From JAIOQJ01 sp963718635 (lineage in GTDB: Bacteria; Planctomycetota; Planctomycetia; Gemmatales; Gemmataceae), in NCBI GenBank assembly GCA_963718635.1, contig OY970367.1, positions 4,526,001 through 4,590,000 of the forward strand: DNA of 64,000 nt, read 5' to 3'. Numbering within the stretch: the stretch's first letter is position 1; each line of letters begins with the position of its first letter. Position numbers and translations under genes: made by a program. Below, piece by piece: positions 19,329 to 29,583 of this stretch. The notes under the pieces were generated by a model. The model saw nothing but the letters and a program-made list of their open reading frames with translations. It did no database searches and was not told where the DNA came from.

Positions 19329-20183
19329 CTATCTAATCGACTTGTTCGCGAGTTCATGCCGCACGATATCGATCTCCAAATCCAGGATGTCTGCGATGTC
19401 TTGCGGATTCATTTGAAACGCCTTCATTTTCGGAACGGCCTTCAGTTTTTCCTCGATCAGCCGACGTTCCATTTGCTCATCGGCTTCTTTCATCACTTCT
19501 TGCTTGGCATCGCGAATGGCTATTTCCCTGATTTCCTGATAAGCGCGTGACTCGCGAATGTCGTGAATCTTCAACATGGCTCTAATCTCCTGCCAGCTTA
19601 GGCCCGGCAGCTTGTGCATGATAACGGTTTCAATCAATTGTATCAGATCAACCTGCAAGGCTTCATCGTCGATTTCCTGCTTAGTACGTGCAACCAGGTC
19701 GCGGGCCGTTGCCGCAGCTTCGTTGTCCTCCTGTCGAAGCAAGTATAAAATCGACATACCCAAGGGCGCGTCGGCCAGTTCGGGAAGTTCGTCCAGATAA
19801 TACCGGCGTATCAGGCCCGCATCGATCAATGCTTGGTAAGGTTTCAACCCCTTCGGTTCTAACGCGCGAGTCGCGAATAAGACTACGCCAATGAAGGGTT
19901 GGGCAGGGTCATGTTGTTTGAGATAGATATAAACCTTCGCCAGCAAATCCGCGAAAACGCTGGGCAGGCGATAAAACTGAACTTCTAAAAAGTACACCGA
20001 CCGGTCGGCTTCCTTAGGTCGAAATACGCCGTCAGTTCGAAAGGAGGTGGCTTTGAATTCGTGGGCTTCGTATTGGTAGCGGGCGGCCATTTCGTTGGCT
20101 GAATCGATCGGCAAGCCAAGCAGCAAAAAGAACGTATCGAGCCGGGTTTCGAAGAGCCGATAGAAAATGGGATCGGTAACCAT
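19329..20183 (-). CDS. DUF2887 / Rpn-like PD-(D/E)XK nuclease
   Basis: The protein begins VTDPIFYRLFETRLDTFFLLLG, the typical start of DUF2887 proteins. The nuclease core is TDGVFRPKE followed by VYFLEVQFY, the Asp and Glu-x-Gln version of the PD-(D/E)XK motif seen in Rpn recombination-promoting nucleases. The C-terminal third is helical and charged (KQEVMKEADEQMERRLIEEKLK), likely a coiled coil. These families are widespread, often multicopy and linked to mobile DNA. It lies upstream of the DUF433/DUF5615 pair on the same strand. Confidence 0.8.
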   Translation of the reverse strand: MVTDPIFYRLFETRLDTFFLLLGLPIDSANEMAARYQYEAHEFKATSFRTDGVFRPKEADRSVYFLEVQFYRLPSVFADLLAKVYIYLKQHDPAQPFIGVVLFATRALEPKGLKPYQALIDAGLIRRYYLDELPELADAPLGMSILYLLRQEDNEAAATARDLVARTKQEIDDEALQVDLIQLIETVIMHKLPGLSWQEIRAMLKIHDIRESRAYQEIREIAIRDAKQEVMKEADEQMERRLIEEKLKAVPKMKAFQMNPQDIADILDLEIDIVRHELANKSIR

Positions 20184-20302
20184 CTATCTACAAACCCTCG
20201 CCAGGGTCACGGTTGCCGTCTTACTACTGTTGAAAATTGAGAAACAAAAATGAGCGCGCCTAAGTTAGTATGTCTCGGCTTGTGGCGCTCAGATGGACAT
20301 GA

Positions 20303-21204
20303 TCACTTGGTCGCCGTTAAATCGACGAGCGCTTTGCTGGCGGATTTCTTCATCTTGGCGTCGATTTTGACTTCGATGCCTTCGGGGGTTTTCAAGGCGC
20401 CGACCATTTGCATGTCCAAGTTCATTTCCATCGTGCCGGTCTTGACCGAACCATCGATGCAGCCATCGAACTTGAACGTGACTTTCGCCATCGAACCGGG
20501 ATTGAGTTCAATGGGCGTCGGGCCGGCGGCAATCTTGGTGAGCGCGAGGTTCAGTTCGATCTCGAATACGCCGAACTGTTTGCTGTCTTTCTTGTAGGCT
20601 TTGAGCAGCTTGCCGCTCGAAGTCGACTTTGCCGCGTCGATATCCATGTTGGCCGCTTTGGTGAAGTCTTTGGCGACGGCCGCGATATCCGGCGTCCAGC
20701 TTTCGCCCACCGCTACCGCATTCTTCGGCAACACTAAGTCTTCAATCGCATCGTCTTCTTTTTTGGAGTTTTTGCCCTGGAATTCTTCGGAGAGGAAGCT
20801 GGCGTCATCACCGGTCAGTTCTTTGCCTGCAACCGTGAACGTATATTTGTCACCCTTCAATTCAATGACAACTTCTTTACCGATGAACGAGGGAACGATC
20901 TGCTTCCCCTGTTTAGTTAGCTCGGCTTTCTCGTAGGTCCGTTTCAGTTTGGTCGCCTTCTTGCCCGTAGCCTTTTCAACGACTTCTTCTTTGAACTGCG
21001 CTGGACGCGCGTCTTGTCCTCGTCCTTGGCTTGGGCTTGCCCCATAAACGAGAACGACATTTTCCCGGCCTCATTGTCCTTTTCAACGGCCTTGGTTACA
21101 TCACCCTGCGCATCCTTCTTCAGCTTCAGTGTGAATTTCTCTTGAGCAGCGGCTGTGATCGCAAAGAAGGCAGCGACCAAGACAGGCAATACGAAACGTT
21201 TCAT
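20303..21204 (-). CDS. Secreted protein of unknown function (frameshifted)
   Basis: I do not recognise a named family. A signal peptide (MKRFVLPVLVAAFFAITAAA) follows an ATG at 21204 with GGAG upstream. The mature part runs through a frame change near 20995 (joining ...DEDKTRVQ to FKEEVVEKATGKK) and is beta-rich: KQIVPSFIGKEVVIELKGDKYTF, KNAVAVGESWTP, GTMEMNLDMQMVG, ending KALVDLTATK. The composition and a central 'GESW' phrase resemble planctomycete exported proteins of ~300 residues. The open C-terminal piece is 20303-20860. Confidence 0.6.
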
Positions 21205-21652
21205 CCCTCGACTCCTTCGGAAAAAGACTTCAGAACCATCCGAATAGGCACCGTCTTTTCCTATGAGCGCATGGGCGCCGGAACAGAGGGGACGCGGTGA
21301 ACTTTTGAAGAGTTCAGGTCCATTACTACGCGTTCGGTCAGCCGTATCCAACCCGGCCAGAGACTCGTAGCCGAGTACAGCTTTGTTGGTACGATCAAAG
21401 CGCAATCTGCGTGGCTAGTTGCGAAAGCGCAGGCTTTTTTGCGCAGCAAAGCGATGTCCCCGCAATTGACTCCGCTCTGCAAGGCCTCTGCATGGCGGCG
21501 AGCGGGCTGCCTGAATGGAGCGCCGACCGCGAAGATTTTCAACTTTTTCAATACAAATCAACCAGATGTATGTGCGGCGCGTAATCCGAGATTTGACTCA
21601 TCGGCGATGAGATTGATCAGATACCCGATTAGGAAGCAAGAGGGCGCCATTC
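21205..21652. other. intergenic region between divergent genes
   Basis: The flanking genes (secreted unknown, minus; MOSC, plus) diverge, so promoters for both should lie here. I see no convincing coding frame, tRNA or repeat of the window's families. Confidence 0.5.
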
Positions 21653-22294
21653 ATGAAACTAATTTCTGTAAATGTTTCGCAACCGCGCACCGAGAGTTGG
21701 AATGCTCAAACAGTGACGACCGGCATTTTCAAAGAACCGATTCGTGGTCGAGTCAAGGTAACGTCTCTCACGCTCGAAGGGGACAGCCAAGTCGATAAAC
21801 GCTATCATGGCGGCGTCAACAAAGCAGTATACGCTTATCCCGTCGAGCATTATGCGGCTTGGCTGGAATTTCTTTCAGCCGCATTTGGCCCCGGCCAATT
21901 CGGAGAAAACCTGACTGTCGAAGGAATGCTCGAAGATGAGATTTGTCTCGGCGATGTTTTCCGTATTGGCTCAGCCATCCTGCAAGTGACGCAGCCGCGC
22001 GTACCCTGTTTTAAGTTGGCGATGAAGATGCGCATGCCTGCTTTCCCTAAGTATTTCATGAAGAGCGGCAAGCTTGGCTTTTATCTGCGAGTTTTGAACC
22101 AAGGCGAAATCGAAGCAGGCGACAACATTGAAAAGGAAAGCGACGACGGCCAAGGCATTTCACTCCGTGAGCTCTGGACGCTCGCTTACGGTGATGCGTT
22201 CGACCGGTATCGTATCGAGCAGATTCTGAAGCGAGACGATTTGGCGGGGGAATGGACAAAGCCTCTGCGCCAGAAGATGCTCAATGTCGTTTAG
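21653..22294 (+). CDS. MOSC-domain protein, YiiM-like
   Basis: MOSC domains bind molybdenum or sulfur carriers and are related to the molybdenum-cofactor sulfurase C-terminus. Motifs: GDSQVDKRYHGGVNKAVYAYP, FGENLTVEGM, GDVFRIGSAILQVTQPRVPC with the conserved Cys, then FKLAMKM. The ~40-residue C-terminal extension (LRELWTLAYGD) is the YiiM-type helical tail. YiiM relatives reduce N-hydroxylated substrates; the substrate here is unknown. It stands alone, with its start ATG at 21653 giving a standard N-terminus (MKLISVNV). Confidence 0.88.
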   Translation: MKLISVNVSQPRTESWNAQTVTTGIFKEPIRGRVKVTSLTLEGDSQVDKRYHGGVNKAVYAYPVEHYAAWLEFLSAAFGPGQFGENLTVEGMLEDEICLGDVFRIGSAILQVTQPRVPCFKLAMKMRMPAFPKYFMKSGKLGFYLRVLNQGEIEAGDNIEKESDDGQGISLRELWTLAYGDAFDRYRIEQILKRDDLAGEWTKPLRQKMLNVV

Positions 22295-22364
22295 AGAACG
22301 ATTCAACAGTTTGCGATGCAATACGATAACGTTTTCCTCCTCCAAGCGGAGATACCATGGTTAA

Positions 22365-22637
22365 GTGGTGTTCGCCGTCTATACGGACGACAAGGTCAAA
22401 TCGCTCAAAACCGCCCGCGCGGCGTGCGAAGCCCGCGAATATAAGGACAGCATCTGCCTGGAATTGCTCGCTTATTTTCTCGCACAAAATGGGGATTTCA
22501 AAGGCGCCGTCAAGTGGGAGACGCGTGCCCTCGAAATCGGGATATTCGGCGAACAGTTCGCTAGAGAGAGGTTGGCAAGTTATAAGAAAGAGAAACTGCC
22601 GGAGAGTATGGGCGTGTATTGGTTCTTTGTAAAGTGA
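22365..22637 (+). pseudogene. C-terminal TPR fragment
   Basis: The 90 codons resemble only the end of a tetratricopeptide-repeat protein: DDKVKSLKTARAACEAREYK, SICLELLAYFLAQNGDFKGA, VKWETRALEIG and a closing RLASYKKEKLPE, close to the last repeat of planctomycete TPR proteins. A stop lies immediately before the GTG at 22365 and no upstream frame supplies the missing repeats. I read it as a remnant. Confidence 0.55.
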
Positions 22638-22644
22638 GAAGAGT

Positions 22645-22707
22645 TGGCGAGCCGCGTAAGCGGCCGGGTTCCGCATTCACCCGGCCGCTTACACGGCTCG
22701 GCTCGCC
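22645..22707. repeat. palindromic repeat family B, copy 3
   Basis: Near-perfect inverted repeat: GGCGAGCCGCGTAAGCGGCC against GGCCGCTTACACGGCTCGGC plus TCGCC. It lies between convergent genes, ten bases after the TPR fragment, where a bidirectional terminator would be expected. Confidence 0.85.
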
Positions 22708-22735
22708 AAATTCAGCGCGTTGCGGCTAACAGGTT

Positions 22736-25700
22736 TCAATGATTAAACAAAAACGCCGGGCTATTGATGAGGGCCCACATCAGGTCTTGGCCGCCGAGCA
22801 CGCGCTTATCTCCGGGCAGGGCGGCATTGGCCGTTGCATTGCTGAGACGTTTATATTCCGCATCTTGATCGCGGAACAATTGCTGCAACTTAGCCTTTTG
22901 CTCTGCGCTTCGCTTATCGGCCGGGGTAGCGAGTAGCGCTGCGAGGTCTGCGGGTAAGGCCATTCCCAGTCGTGGGACGGCGTCGCCGGTGACGGCCAGC
23001 CGGAATTTGCCAAGATTATGTTCCTTGCCTGGGAACTGTTGGTCGAGCGTTACTGTCAGCTTGACGCCAAGATCGGTCTGTACGGGCTCTTTGAATTCGA
23101 ACATGGCCGTCTGCGATTTGCCAAGCTGCGGCGAAATTGCCCAGCCAGTTGCCGGGTTGCCGTCGATCGCCTTATCCACCCCAAAAGTATCTTGGGAGAA
23201 GGTCGCCTGGGCTTTGTGTAACACGACCGGCTTGCCGGGAGCGCCAAGCGGTTCGGCAATCACTTTAAACTCGCTCAAGACAAAGTTTCCGTTCGGTGCC
23301 CGGCCGGGTCCTTTGCTTGGCAATCGAGCGTCCATCAATGCCTCCAAACGAATGGCGGTGATTCGCTTCAATTTGGACGTGCCTTCGACGGTATAAAGTT
23401 CCGGGCTGCTGGATTCTCCATGAACAAAAAGCGAACCATCTTTTTCAACCGTGATCGTCGTCCCTTTTTTGTTCTTGGCAAAAGCACGACCCTTATCGGG
23501 AGTCAAAGTCTCCCACTTGGGCGATTGATCGAGTTCTTTCTCCCATGCCGCCTGTTTGGTGGCCAATTGAGCCTCATAGATGGCCAAGGCCTCCTGACGT
23601 TTCTTCAGATCGGCGGCTAGGGCATCGTAATCGTCCTGGGCATCTTTTACGCGCCTTCAAGCCTAATTTCAACTCTTCGGGAGTTGGCAATCGGGAAAGC
23701 GTGGCCAGATAGATCTCTTCAACGTACTTCGCATCATCTTTGATCGTGGCGGCCAGTTTCACCAATCGACCATTGGGGTCTTTGATGGCATCGGCCACAA
23801 TCGGCCCGTTGATCAAATTGAGAATTGGACCGAGCATCAGCCCGCTGGAGCGCTCGCACTCACAGGCGCTTTTGCGCAGCGGCTTACCGAACAATTCGAG
23901 AAAGCCGCTCGGAAGATCGACGCTGCCATCGAGAACTTGGGCAGCGCGTGCGCCTGGCGCTGAAGCCGGGGATCTTCGAGATTGAACCGGTGACGCGATA
24001 AATGGCATCATAAAGCGATTCGGCGGGCAACCGTCGGGCTAGGGCATGTGAGTAATTCGTTTCATCGCCGACGTTCCATTTGTTCGTTTTTATTGAAAGC
24101 TGATAAGTGCGCGACTTACAGATGGTTTTCATCAACTGGCGTACGTCGAATTGACTAGCAACGAATTCCTCCGTCATTCGGTCCAACAGGGCGGCGTTGC
24201 TGGCCGGGTTCCCGGCTCGAATATCATCGATCGGCTCGATAATGCCGATGCCCAGTAGGTAGCTCCAAATTCGGTTCACATAACTTTTAGCAAAATACGG
24301 ATTCTCCTTTGAGGTGATCCATTTGGCCAGCTGAACGCGACGGCTCTGAGCGCCGGCCGGCATGTCCTTATGTTCGAACGGGAACCTGGCCTTGGCCATC
24401 TCGCCGGTCCGTTCGTGCTTGACCTCACCGGTGTTGGAATCGGCAATGATCTCGACCATCGGTACCGCGCCTTCGACCGCTGAGCCGCCTATGTTGCCCG
24501 GATATTTCGGGTCGCGCGTGCGCGTCACCTGGGCAAAGTACGAAGCAAGGCTGTAGTATTGGTCCTGCGTCCACCGTTCAAAGGGATGGTCATGGCATTT
24601 GTTGCAGTTGAAACGCACGGCCATGAATAAATGAGTGGTATTTTCCATTGCCGCATCGGGTGCGCGCAACACTTTGTAATAGGAGGCGGCGCCGGCCTGT
24701 GCATTCGAGCCTGAAGCCGTCAGGATGGAGTAAGCAAACTTGTCGTAGGGCATATTAGTCGAGACGGCCTGATAGATGTAATCGCGCAGCGCCTTCGCCC
24801 CGACATCGCCGAGGAACTTTCGGTTCACTTGCAGCATATCGGCCCATTTGTTCGTCCAATGTTCGATGAACGCCGGGCTTCCCACCAGGGTGTCGACCAG
24901 CTCGTCCCGTTTGACTCGGGTCGAACGTTGGTCGGCCAGAAAGGCCCGCACTTGTTCGGGCTCGGGAGGCAACCCAGTGAGATCGATATAAATGCGACGG
25001 ATGAATTCGCTATCGTCGCATAGGTCGCTGGGCAGCACTTTTACCTTTTTCAGCTTTTCGTAAACGAGGTCATCGATGTAACTGAACGATTCGGGCTGCT
25101 TCCATTCAAAGCCGGAGCGGTCGCCCATCACCATCAAGGTGCTGGCGGCATAGGCGCCTTCGTAGCGGGCCAAAATCGTCGCTTCGCCGCGGCGTACGGT
25201 TGTTACAACGCCGCCGCGATCAACGGTGGCGACTTCGGTATTGCTGCTATCGATAAAGGCCTCGGCGGTCACATCGCGCGTCGTCCCGTCCGCGTAAGTG
25301 GCCATTACTGCCATCTGTTGTTTTTGACCGAGCGAGGGAACGATTCGCCCCTTGGGAAGGACCTCTAAGCTCGTAACGCGTGCCGACTCCAGATCGAGCT
25401 TCACCCCCTGCGCGATCCACATTTTGAGAAGTTCATAGGAGGGATCGCCCGGTTGACACAGAACGCCGCCGACGTGCGGAACCGCGCCGGATGTCTTCAA
25501 TAACATCAGGCTACGCTCAGGGGCGGCCCGGTTAAAACGCCGGCCTTCGAGGTCGTCCGTCAGCGCACGGTGGTCGAAGATCGGGTCGTAGCCGCGCAGA
25601 CTTAGTTTGAAGCCGTTCTTTCCTTCCAGCGATCCGTGGCAAGTGCCGGCATTGCAACCAAGCCGGGACATAGCGGGCATTACATCGCGAACATAACTGA

Positions 25701-26064
25701 CGGCATAAGCGCCTTTTTGACCCGTAGATGTAATCGGCACAGAAATCGACTGTCCCCCTAGCTTGATCGACAATTGGCCTTTGCCATCGGCCGTCGGCCG
25801 CACGAGGCGGTTGGCGGAAACCTTTACGATGTCTCCTTCCGCCTGAATCTCAGCCAATCGCGTGACATCGATTACGTCGCCGTTGTCGAGGGTGGCATCA
25901 ACGAGCAACTGCCGATATTCGAACGGAGACTTCAATTCGATGGCGCTTGGCGTCGCGTGGAGACTTACGATCTTGGCGCCGGCAGGTAATTTCTCTTGCG
26001 CACTGGCAGTAGGTAGGAACGTAGCCAAAGCGATAAACGCGAGGGAAAGTCGCGGAAAACTCAT
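22736..26064 (-). CDS. DUF1549/DUF1553 cytochrome-like protein 1 with discoidin-like insert (2 frameshifts)
   Basis: Signal peptide (MSFPRLSLAFIALATFLPTASA), Ig-like strands, a haem-type CNAGTCHG (as in planctomycete cytochrome C domains), a second Ig-like part (VTAEAFIDSSNTEVATVDRGG), DUF1549 (DLTGLPPEPEQVRAFL, CNKCHDHPFERW) and DUF1553 (AKSYVNRIWSYLLGIGI, ACECERSSG, ending LMWALINSPAFLFNH). Between ACECERS and the end, about 200 extra residues include FGVDKAIDGNPATGWAISPQ, a discoidin/F5-8-type carbohydrate-binding signature. Shifts lie near 23958 and 23645; pieces are 23884-26076, 23574-24011 and 22736-23587. The ATG at 26064 has GAGG upstream. Function unknown; probably periplasmic redox or polysaccharide-linked. 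Confidence 0.88.
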
Positions 26065-26180
26065 GTTTCGCCTCAAAAAAAGCGGATTCTACGGGGATGG
26101 CCGTAAGCGGCCCATCGTGCAGGAAGGATAATAGGAGTATACCAAGGGTGCTCGGGAGAGGGCAAGCTGTTGGTGGCTTA

Positions 26181-26257
26181 GGCGAGCCGCGAGCGTCAAC
26201 GACCGTCGCAATACCTTTCGAGTGTCTTCTCCTGTCGCTTCACGCTCCCGGCTCGCC
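26181..26257. repeat. palindromic repeat family B, copy 4
   Basis: Ends GGCGAGCCGCGAGCGTCAAC and GCTTCACGCTCCCGGCTCGC plus C, with a degenerate centre. It lies 11 bases beyond the stop of the BNR-propeller gene (26269). Confidence 0.75.
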
Positions 26258-26268
26258 ACAAGATTCAC

Positions 26269-27249
26269 TTACCGTTTCAAGCGATAAAGATCAGCGCCCA
26301 TCTTTGACAGATAGAGAATGTTGTTTTTGGAGTCGAAGGCCAGCCAAGTCATGGAATTGACTCCTTTGAGTTCCTTGGGCGGCGCAGGTGGAGCGCCCCA
26401 GGTTTTGCCCCCGTCGGTCGATTCAATGATGCCGGCGCTGGTCAGCACGAGAAGATGGCTGTCGTCCTTGCCGAAGATCGGACCGGATAAGCCGCCTTTG
26501 ACGATTGAAAGTTGCTCCCAAGTTTTGCCTTGATCCTTCGAAGTAATCAAGGCGCCATCGACAAGCCAGTAAGGAGTTTTGCCGCGCCAGACGGGCAATA
26601 TCTTGGCGCTAAAGTCGGCGACCTTCTCGAACGTCTGGGCGCCGTCGGTGGTTCTCATTAGCACATTGGGCTGCGGCTTCTTGTCTTCGCTCGGCGTGCG
26701 TCGGGCGATCACGGCCGTCTTCGCGTCAAAAATGCAAGCCGGGCCGAAGCCTTTGCCGACTTCGCGAAAGCTTTTGCCGCAATCGTCGGAAGCGAGAAGC
26801 ATCCCACCCGATTCGTGCTTCAGCGTTAGAACAAAGCGGTTTTCGGCATCGGTCCAATCGACCGCCGCCCAATCGACATGCCCTGATTTCTTATCCATGG
26901 GAACGAAGGTTGTGCCATCCGTGCTGCGCACAATCGGGCTGCCATACACCAAGGCGATAACCCAACCTTTGCCCGCCGGGTTCATCATCATGCAGCCGGG
27001 CGTTTCCGTGCGTCCTTTGATCGAGGCAAAAAGCTTGAATGTTTTTCCTTGGTCGTCCGAACGGTAGAGACCTTTATCGCTCATCCAGATATAGACGTCG
27101 CTCTTTTCGGGATCGACAACGACACCGCAAAGACCGCCAAAGCCGAATTTCTCCGACTTGAGTAAGTCGGTCGTCATCGGTTCCCAATCCGCAGCAGCGG
27201 AAAGGGGAGCGAGCGCGAGCAAGCTGAAAAAGCAGAAGGAAGTGCGCAA
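26269..27249 (-). CDS. Exported BNR/sialidase-type beta-propeller protein
   Basis: A signal peptide (MRTSFCFFSLLALAPLSAAA) precedes repeated Asp-box motifs (SDDQGKTF, SDDCGKSF, SKDQGKTWEQL, STDGGKTWG) that mark the blades of a six- or seven-bladed sialidase/sortilin-like propeller. No Arg triad or other catalytic pattern of true sialidases is evident, so a binding or structural role is likelier. It lies between two DUF1549/DUF1553 genes on the same strand, an association that suggests a shared extracellular process, though the gaps are 64 and 200 bases. Confidence 0.8.
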   Translation of the reverse strand: MRTSFCFFSLLALAPLSAAADWEPMTTDLLKSEKFGFGGLCGVVVDPEKSDVYIWMSDKGLYRSDDQGKTFKLFASIKGRTETPGCMMMNPAGKGWVIALVYGSPIVRSTDGTTFVPMDKKSGHVDWAAVDWTDAENRFVLTLKHESGGMLLASDDCGKSFREVGKGFGPACIFDAKTAVIARRTPSEDKKPQPNVLMRTTDGAQTFEKVADFSAKILPVWRGKTPYWLVDGALITSKDQGKTWEQLSIVKGGLSGPIFGKDDSHLLVLTSAGIIESTDGGKTWGAPPAPPKELKGVNSMTWLAFDSKNNILYLSKMGADLYRLKR

Positions 27250-27312
27250 GATGGCAGGCTCCAGTGGGTGGTTGATGCGCTAACAGCCGGAATGGCTCAG
27301 GGCATGGCGTTA

Positions 27313-29234
27313 TTAGTCTATGTAGAAAAATTCGCTTGCATTCAACAGGGCGAGGCACCATTCCACGACAGCGCTTTCGTTTGGTGACGAAACGCTCTTG
27401 CTCCCTTTGTTTCCGAGGGCGGTCGCCAAATCTTTTGGGTTCGCCGGGGTGAGAGCTTCTTCCCGTTTCGATAAGTAATCCCGCGCTGCCTGCCGTTCTT
27501 CGCTGGTGATAGATCGTTGGAATGCAAGCAGCCAGCCTCGCGAAATCAAGGTTTCGCGCTCGGCGTTGCATTCGCGCAGCAACCGGCCCGCCATATAGCG
27601 AGCCTGTTCGATGGCGACTGGCCCGTTCAACATGGTCAACGCCTGCGAACTGACGACCGTGTTGTCGCGCCGGCCTTGGCTTTCAATCGGCAGCGACATG
27701 TTGAACGTTTCAAAAAAAGGCAACGTGATCGAACGGCGCACGACGAGATAGATGCCCCGCCGGTTGAACTGAGCCGGGTCGTCCGAGATTTTCCAGTTCT
27801 TATGGATCAGCGTATCGAGCGCCTTGGAGTCGATGGGAGGCACCACGGCGGGGCCGTACATTTCCAGGTTAAGCGTACCGCTGGCCGCGTGAAGGTGATC
27901 CCAAACAATCTCCGCTTCGAGACGCCGGCGCGGGAAGCGCGAGAGCCATCGCGCATCGGGGTCGGATAGCGCTTGAGCGGGTGTGGCAGTCGCTGCCATT
28001 CGATAAGTGTTAGAGGCCATGATCAGCCGATGCAGATGCTTCAGGCTCCAATTGTTTCTGACCAGTTCGCGCGAGGAAGTCGAGCAATTCGGGATGGGTT
28101 GGCGGCTCTCCTTGCAAGCCGAAATCGTTCGGCGTTCGCACGAGGCCATTGCCGAAGTGCCACTGCCAGACGCGGTTGGCAATCACGCGGGCGGTAAGCG
28201 GATTTTCCGATGAAGTCAGCCAGCGCGCCAGGTCCGACCGGCGTTGGCCGGATTCATTTTTTCGAGAAACGTCGAGCGCTTTGCCGCCGGGCAGCGACGT
28301 ACAAAGAGCCGGCTCTGCGACAGCGAGCGGAGCGTCGATTTCACCTCGCCTTAACAGGCGAACTTCACCAGTTTGAGGACGCGCAGTCAAGATCTTCGCC
28401 ACACCGCTTTTGGTGTTGAACACCTTCGGCTCGCTAGCGGCGAAGATCGCTTGCAGCCCGAAGTAATCCTCCTGACTGACAGGGTCGTATTTATGGGCAT
28501 GGCAGCGACGCAGCCGACAGTTAGGCCGAGAAAGGCGGCGCCGGTCGTGTCAGCCAGATCGGTAAGCCGCTGGTATTCGATCACCTTCGGCCGAGCGATG
28601 CCCCCTTCAAAGGCGAAGGGGCCCACGGTGGCAAAGCCGGTCGCCAGCTTGGCTTCTTCCGAATCGGGAAAAAGTTCATCGCCGGCGATCTGCTCTTTGA
28701 TGAACTGGTCGAAAGGCTTGTCCGAATGGAATGAGCGGATCACATAATCGCGGTAGAGAAACGAATGGGGATAAAGCGTGTCGAGTTCGTAGCCCGAACT
28801 GTCCGCATAGCGCACGACATCGAGCCAATAGCGCGCGTAACGCTCGCCGTAGTGCGGGGACTCAAGCAGTTCATCAACCACGGTCTGCGAGTTGCCGGGA
28901 CCTATCTCGGGCAGCGCTTGGAACGCAAGTATTGCTTCGGGAGTAGGCGGCAACCCTGTCAGATCAAAGTGAATGCGTCGATAGAAAGTCGTCCGATCGG
29001 CCGGAGGCGCGGGCGTCAGATGGTTTTCCGTCAATTTGGCAAAGATAAAAGCATCAATCGGATTGCGCGCCAGGCTTTATCTTTGACAGGCGGGATAGCA
29101 GAGTCCGTGATCGGTTGAAATGCCCAATGCCTTTTCTGCCGCTCTTTCAAATCTACCTTGCTGCCAGCCTCGGGGTCAGCCAAAGCCGTAACGGTCGACA
29201 CCAACCAAAGAAGAACAATAACGCTCGTTTTCAT
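27313..29234 (-). CDS. DUF1549/DUF1553 cytochrome-like protein 2 (3 frameshifts)
   Basis: A short signal peptide (MKTSVIVLLWLVSTVTALA) leads into DUF1549: RHWAFQPI, FYRRIHFDLTGLPPTPEAIL, RYARYWLDVVRYADS. After a frame change near 28500 comes the CxxCH-containing CVRCHAHKYDPVSQ, then DUF1553: LARWLTSSENPLTARVIANR, VWQWHFGNGLVRTPNDFG, WSLKHLHRLIMASNTYR and the typical end CLALLNASEFFYID. Unlike the other two paralogues it lacks the Ig-like half. Shifts lie near 29040, 28500 and 28065; open pieces are 29031-29249, 28387-29034, 28010-28423 and 27313-28182. Confidence 0.88.
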
Positions 29235-29319
29235 GAAGTCTCGCTGCAATAAACCAAGGATTGCTCCACTGTTTAGTCTAACAAAGAGACGGCAGATTGT
29301 TGTTGTATTTCCGTCGGTC

Positions 29320-29405
29320 GTTAGCCGCTACGCGAAAGCTTTGCGCAGCGGAACGTTTGACACTGAAAGCGCTCCGCTGTGCAAAGCCTTCGCGTAGCAG
29401 CTAAC
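29320..29405. repeat. palindromic repeat family A, copy 2
   Basis: Ends GTTAGCCGCTACGCGAAAGC and CTTCGCGTAGCAGCTAAC; inner arms GCTTTGCGCAGCGGAACG and CGCTCCGCTGTGCAAAGC. It lies between the divergent starts of DUF1549/DUF1553 protein 2 and the TolC-like gene, so here it is 5' to both genes. Confidence 0.85.
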
Positions 29406-29583
29406 GATATTTTGTTTCTTGTTGTTGATCTTCCGACTCTAACGATTATCCGCTCCTGCTTCTTCCGGCGTCAAAAGTACCTAAATTCAGCGCTCAAAAC
29501 GATAGATGGCGGCCCTTGCATCCGTCGATATACGTTGGCGGTCTTTCTCTCAAGACTGCCGGGCGATCGCACGAGGATAAAGC

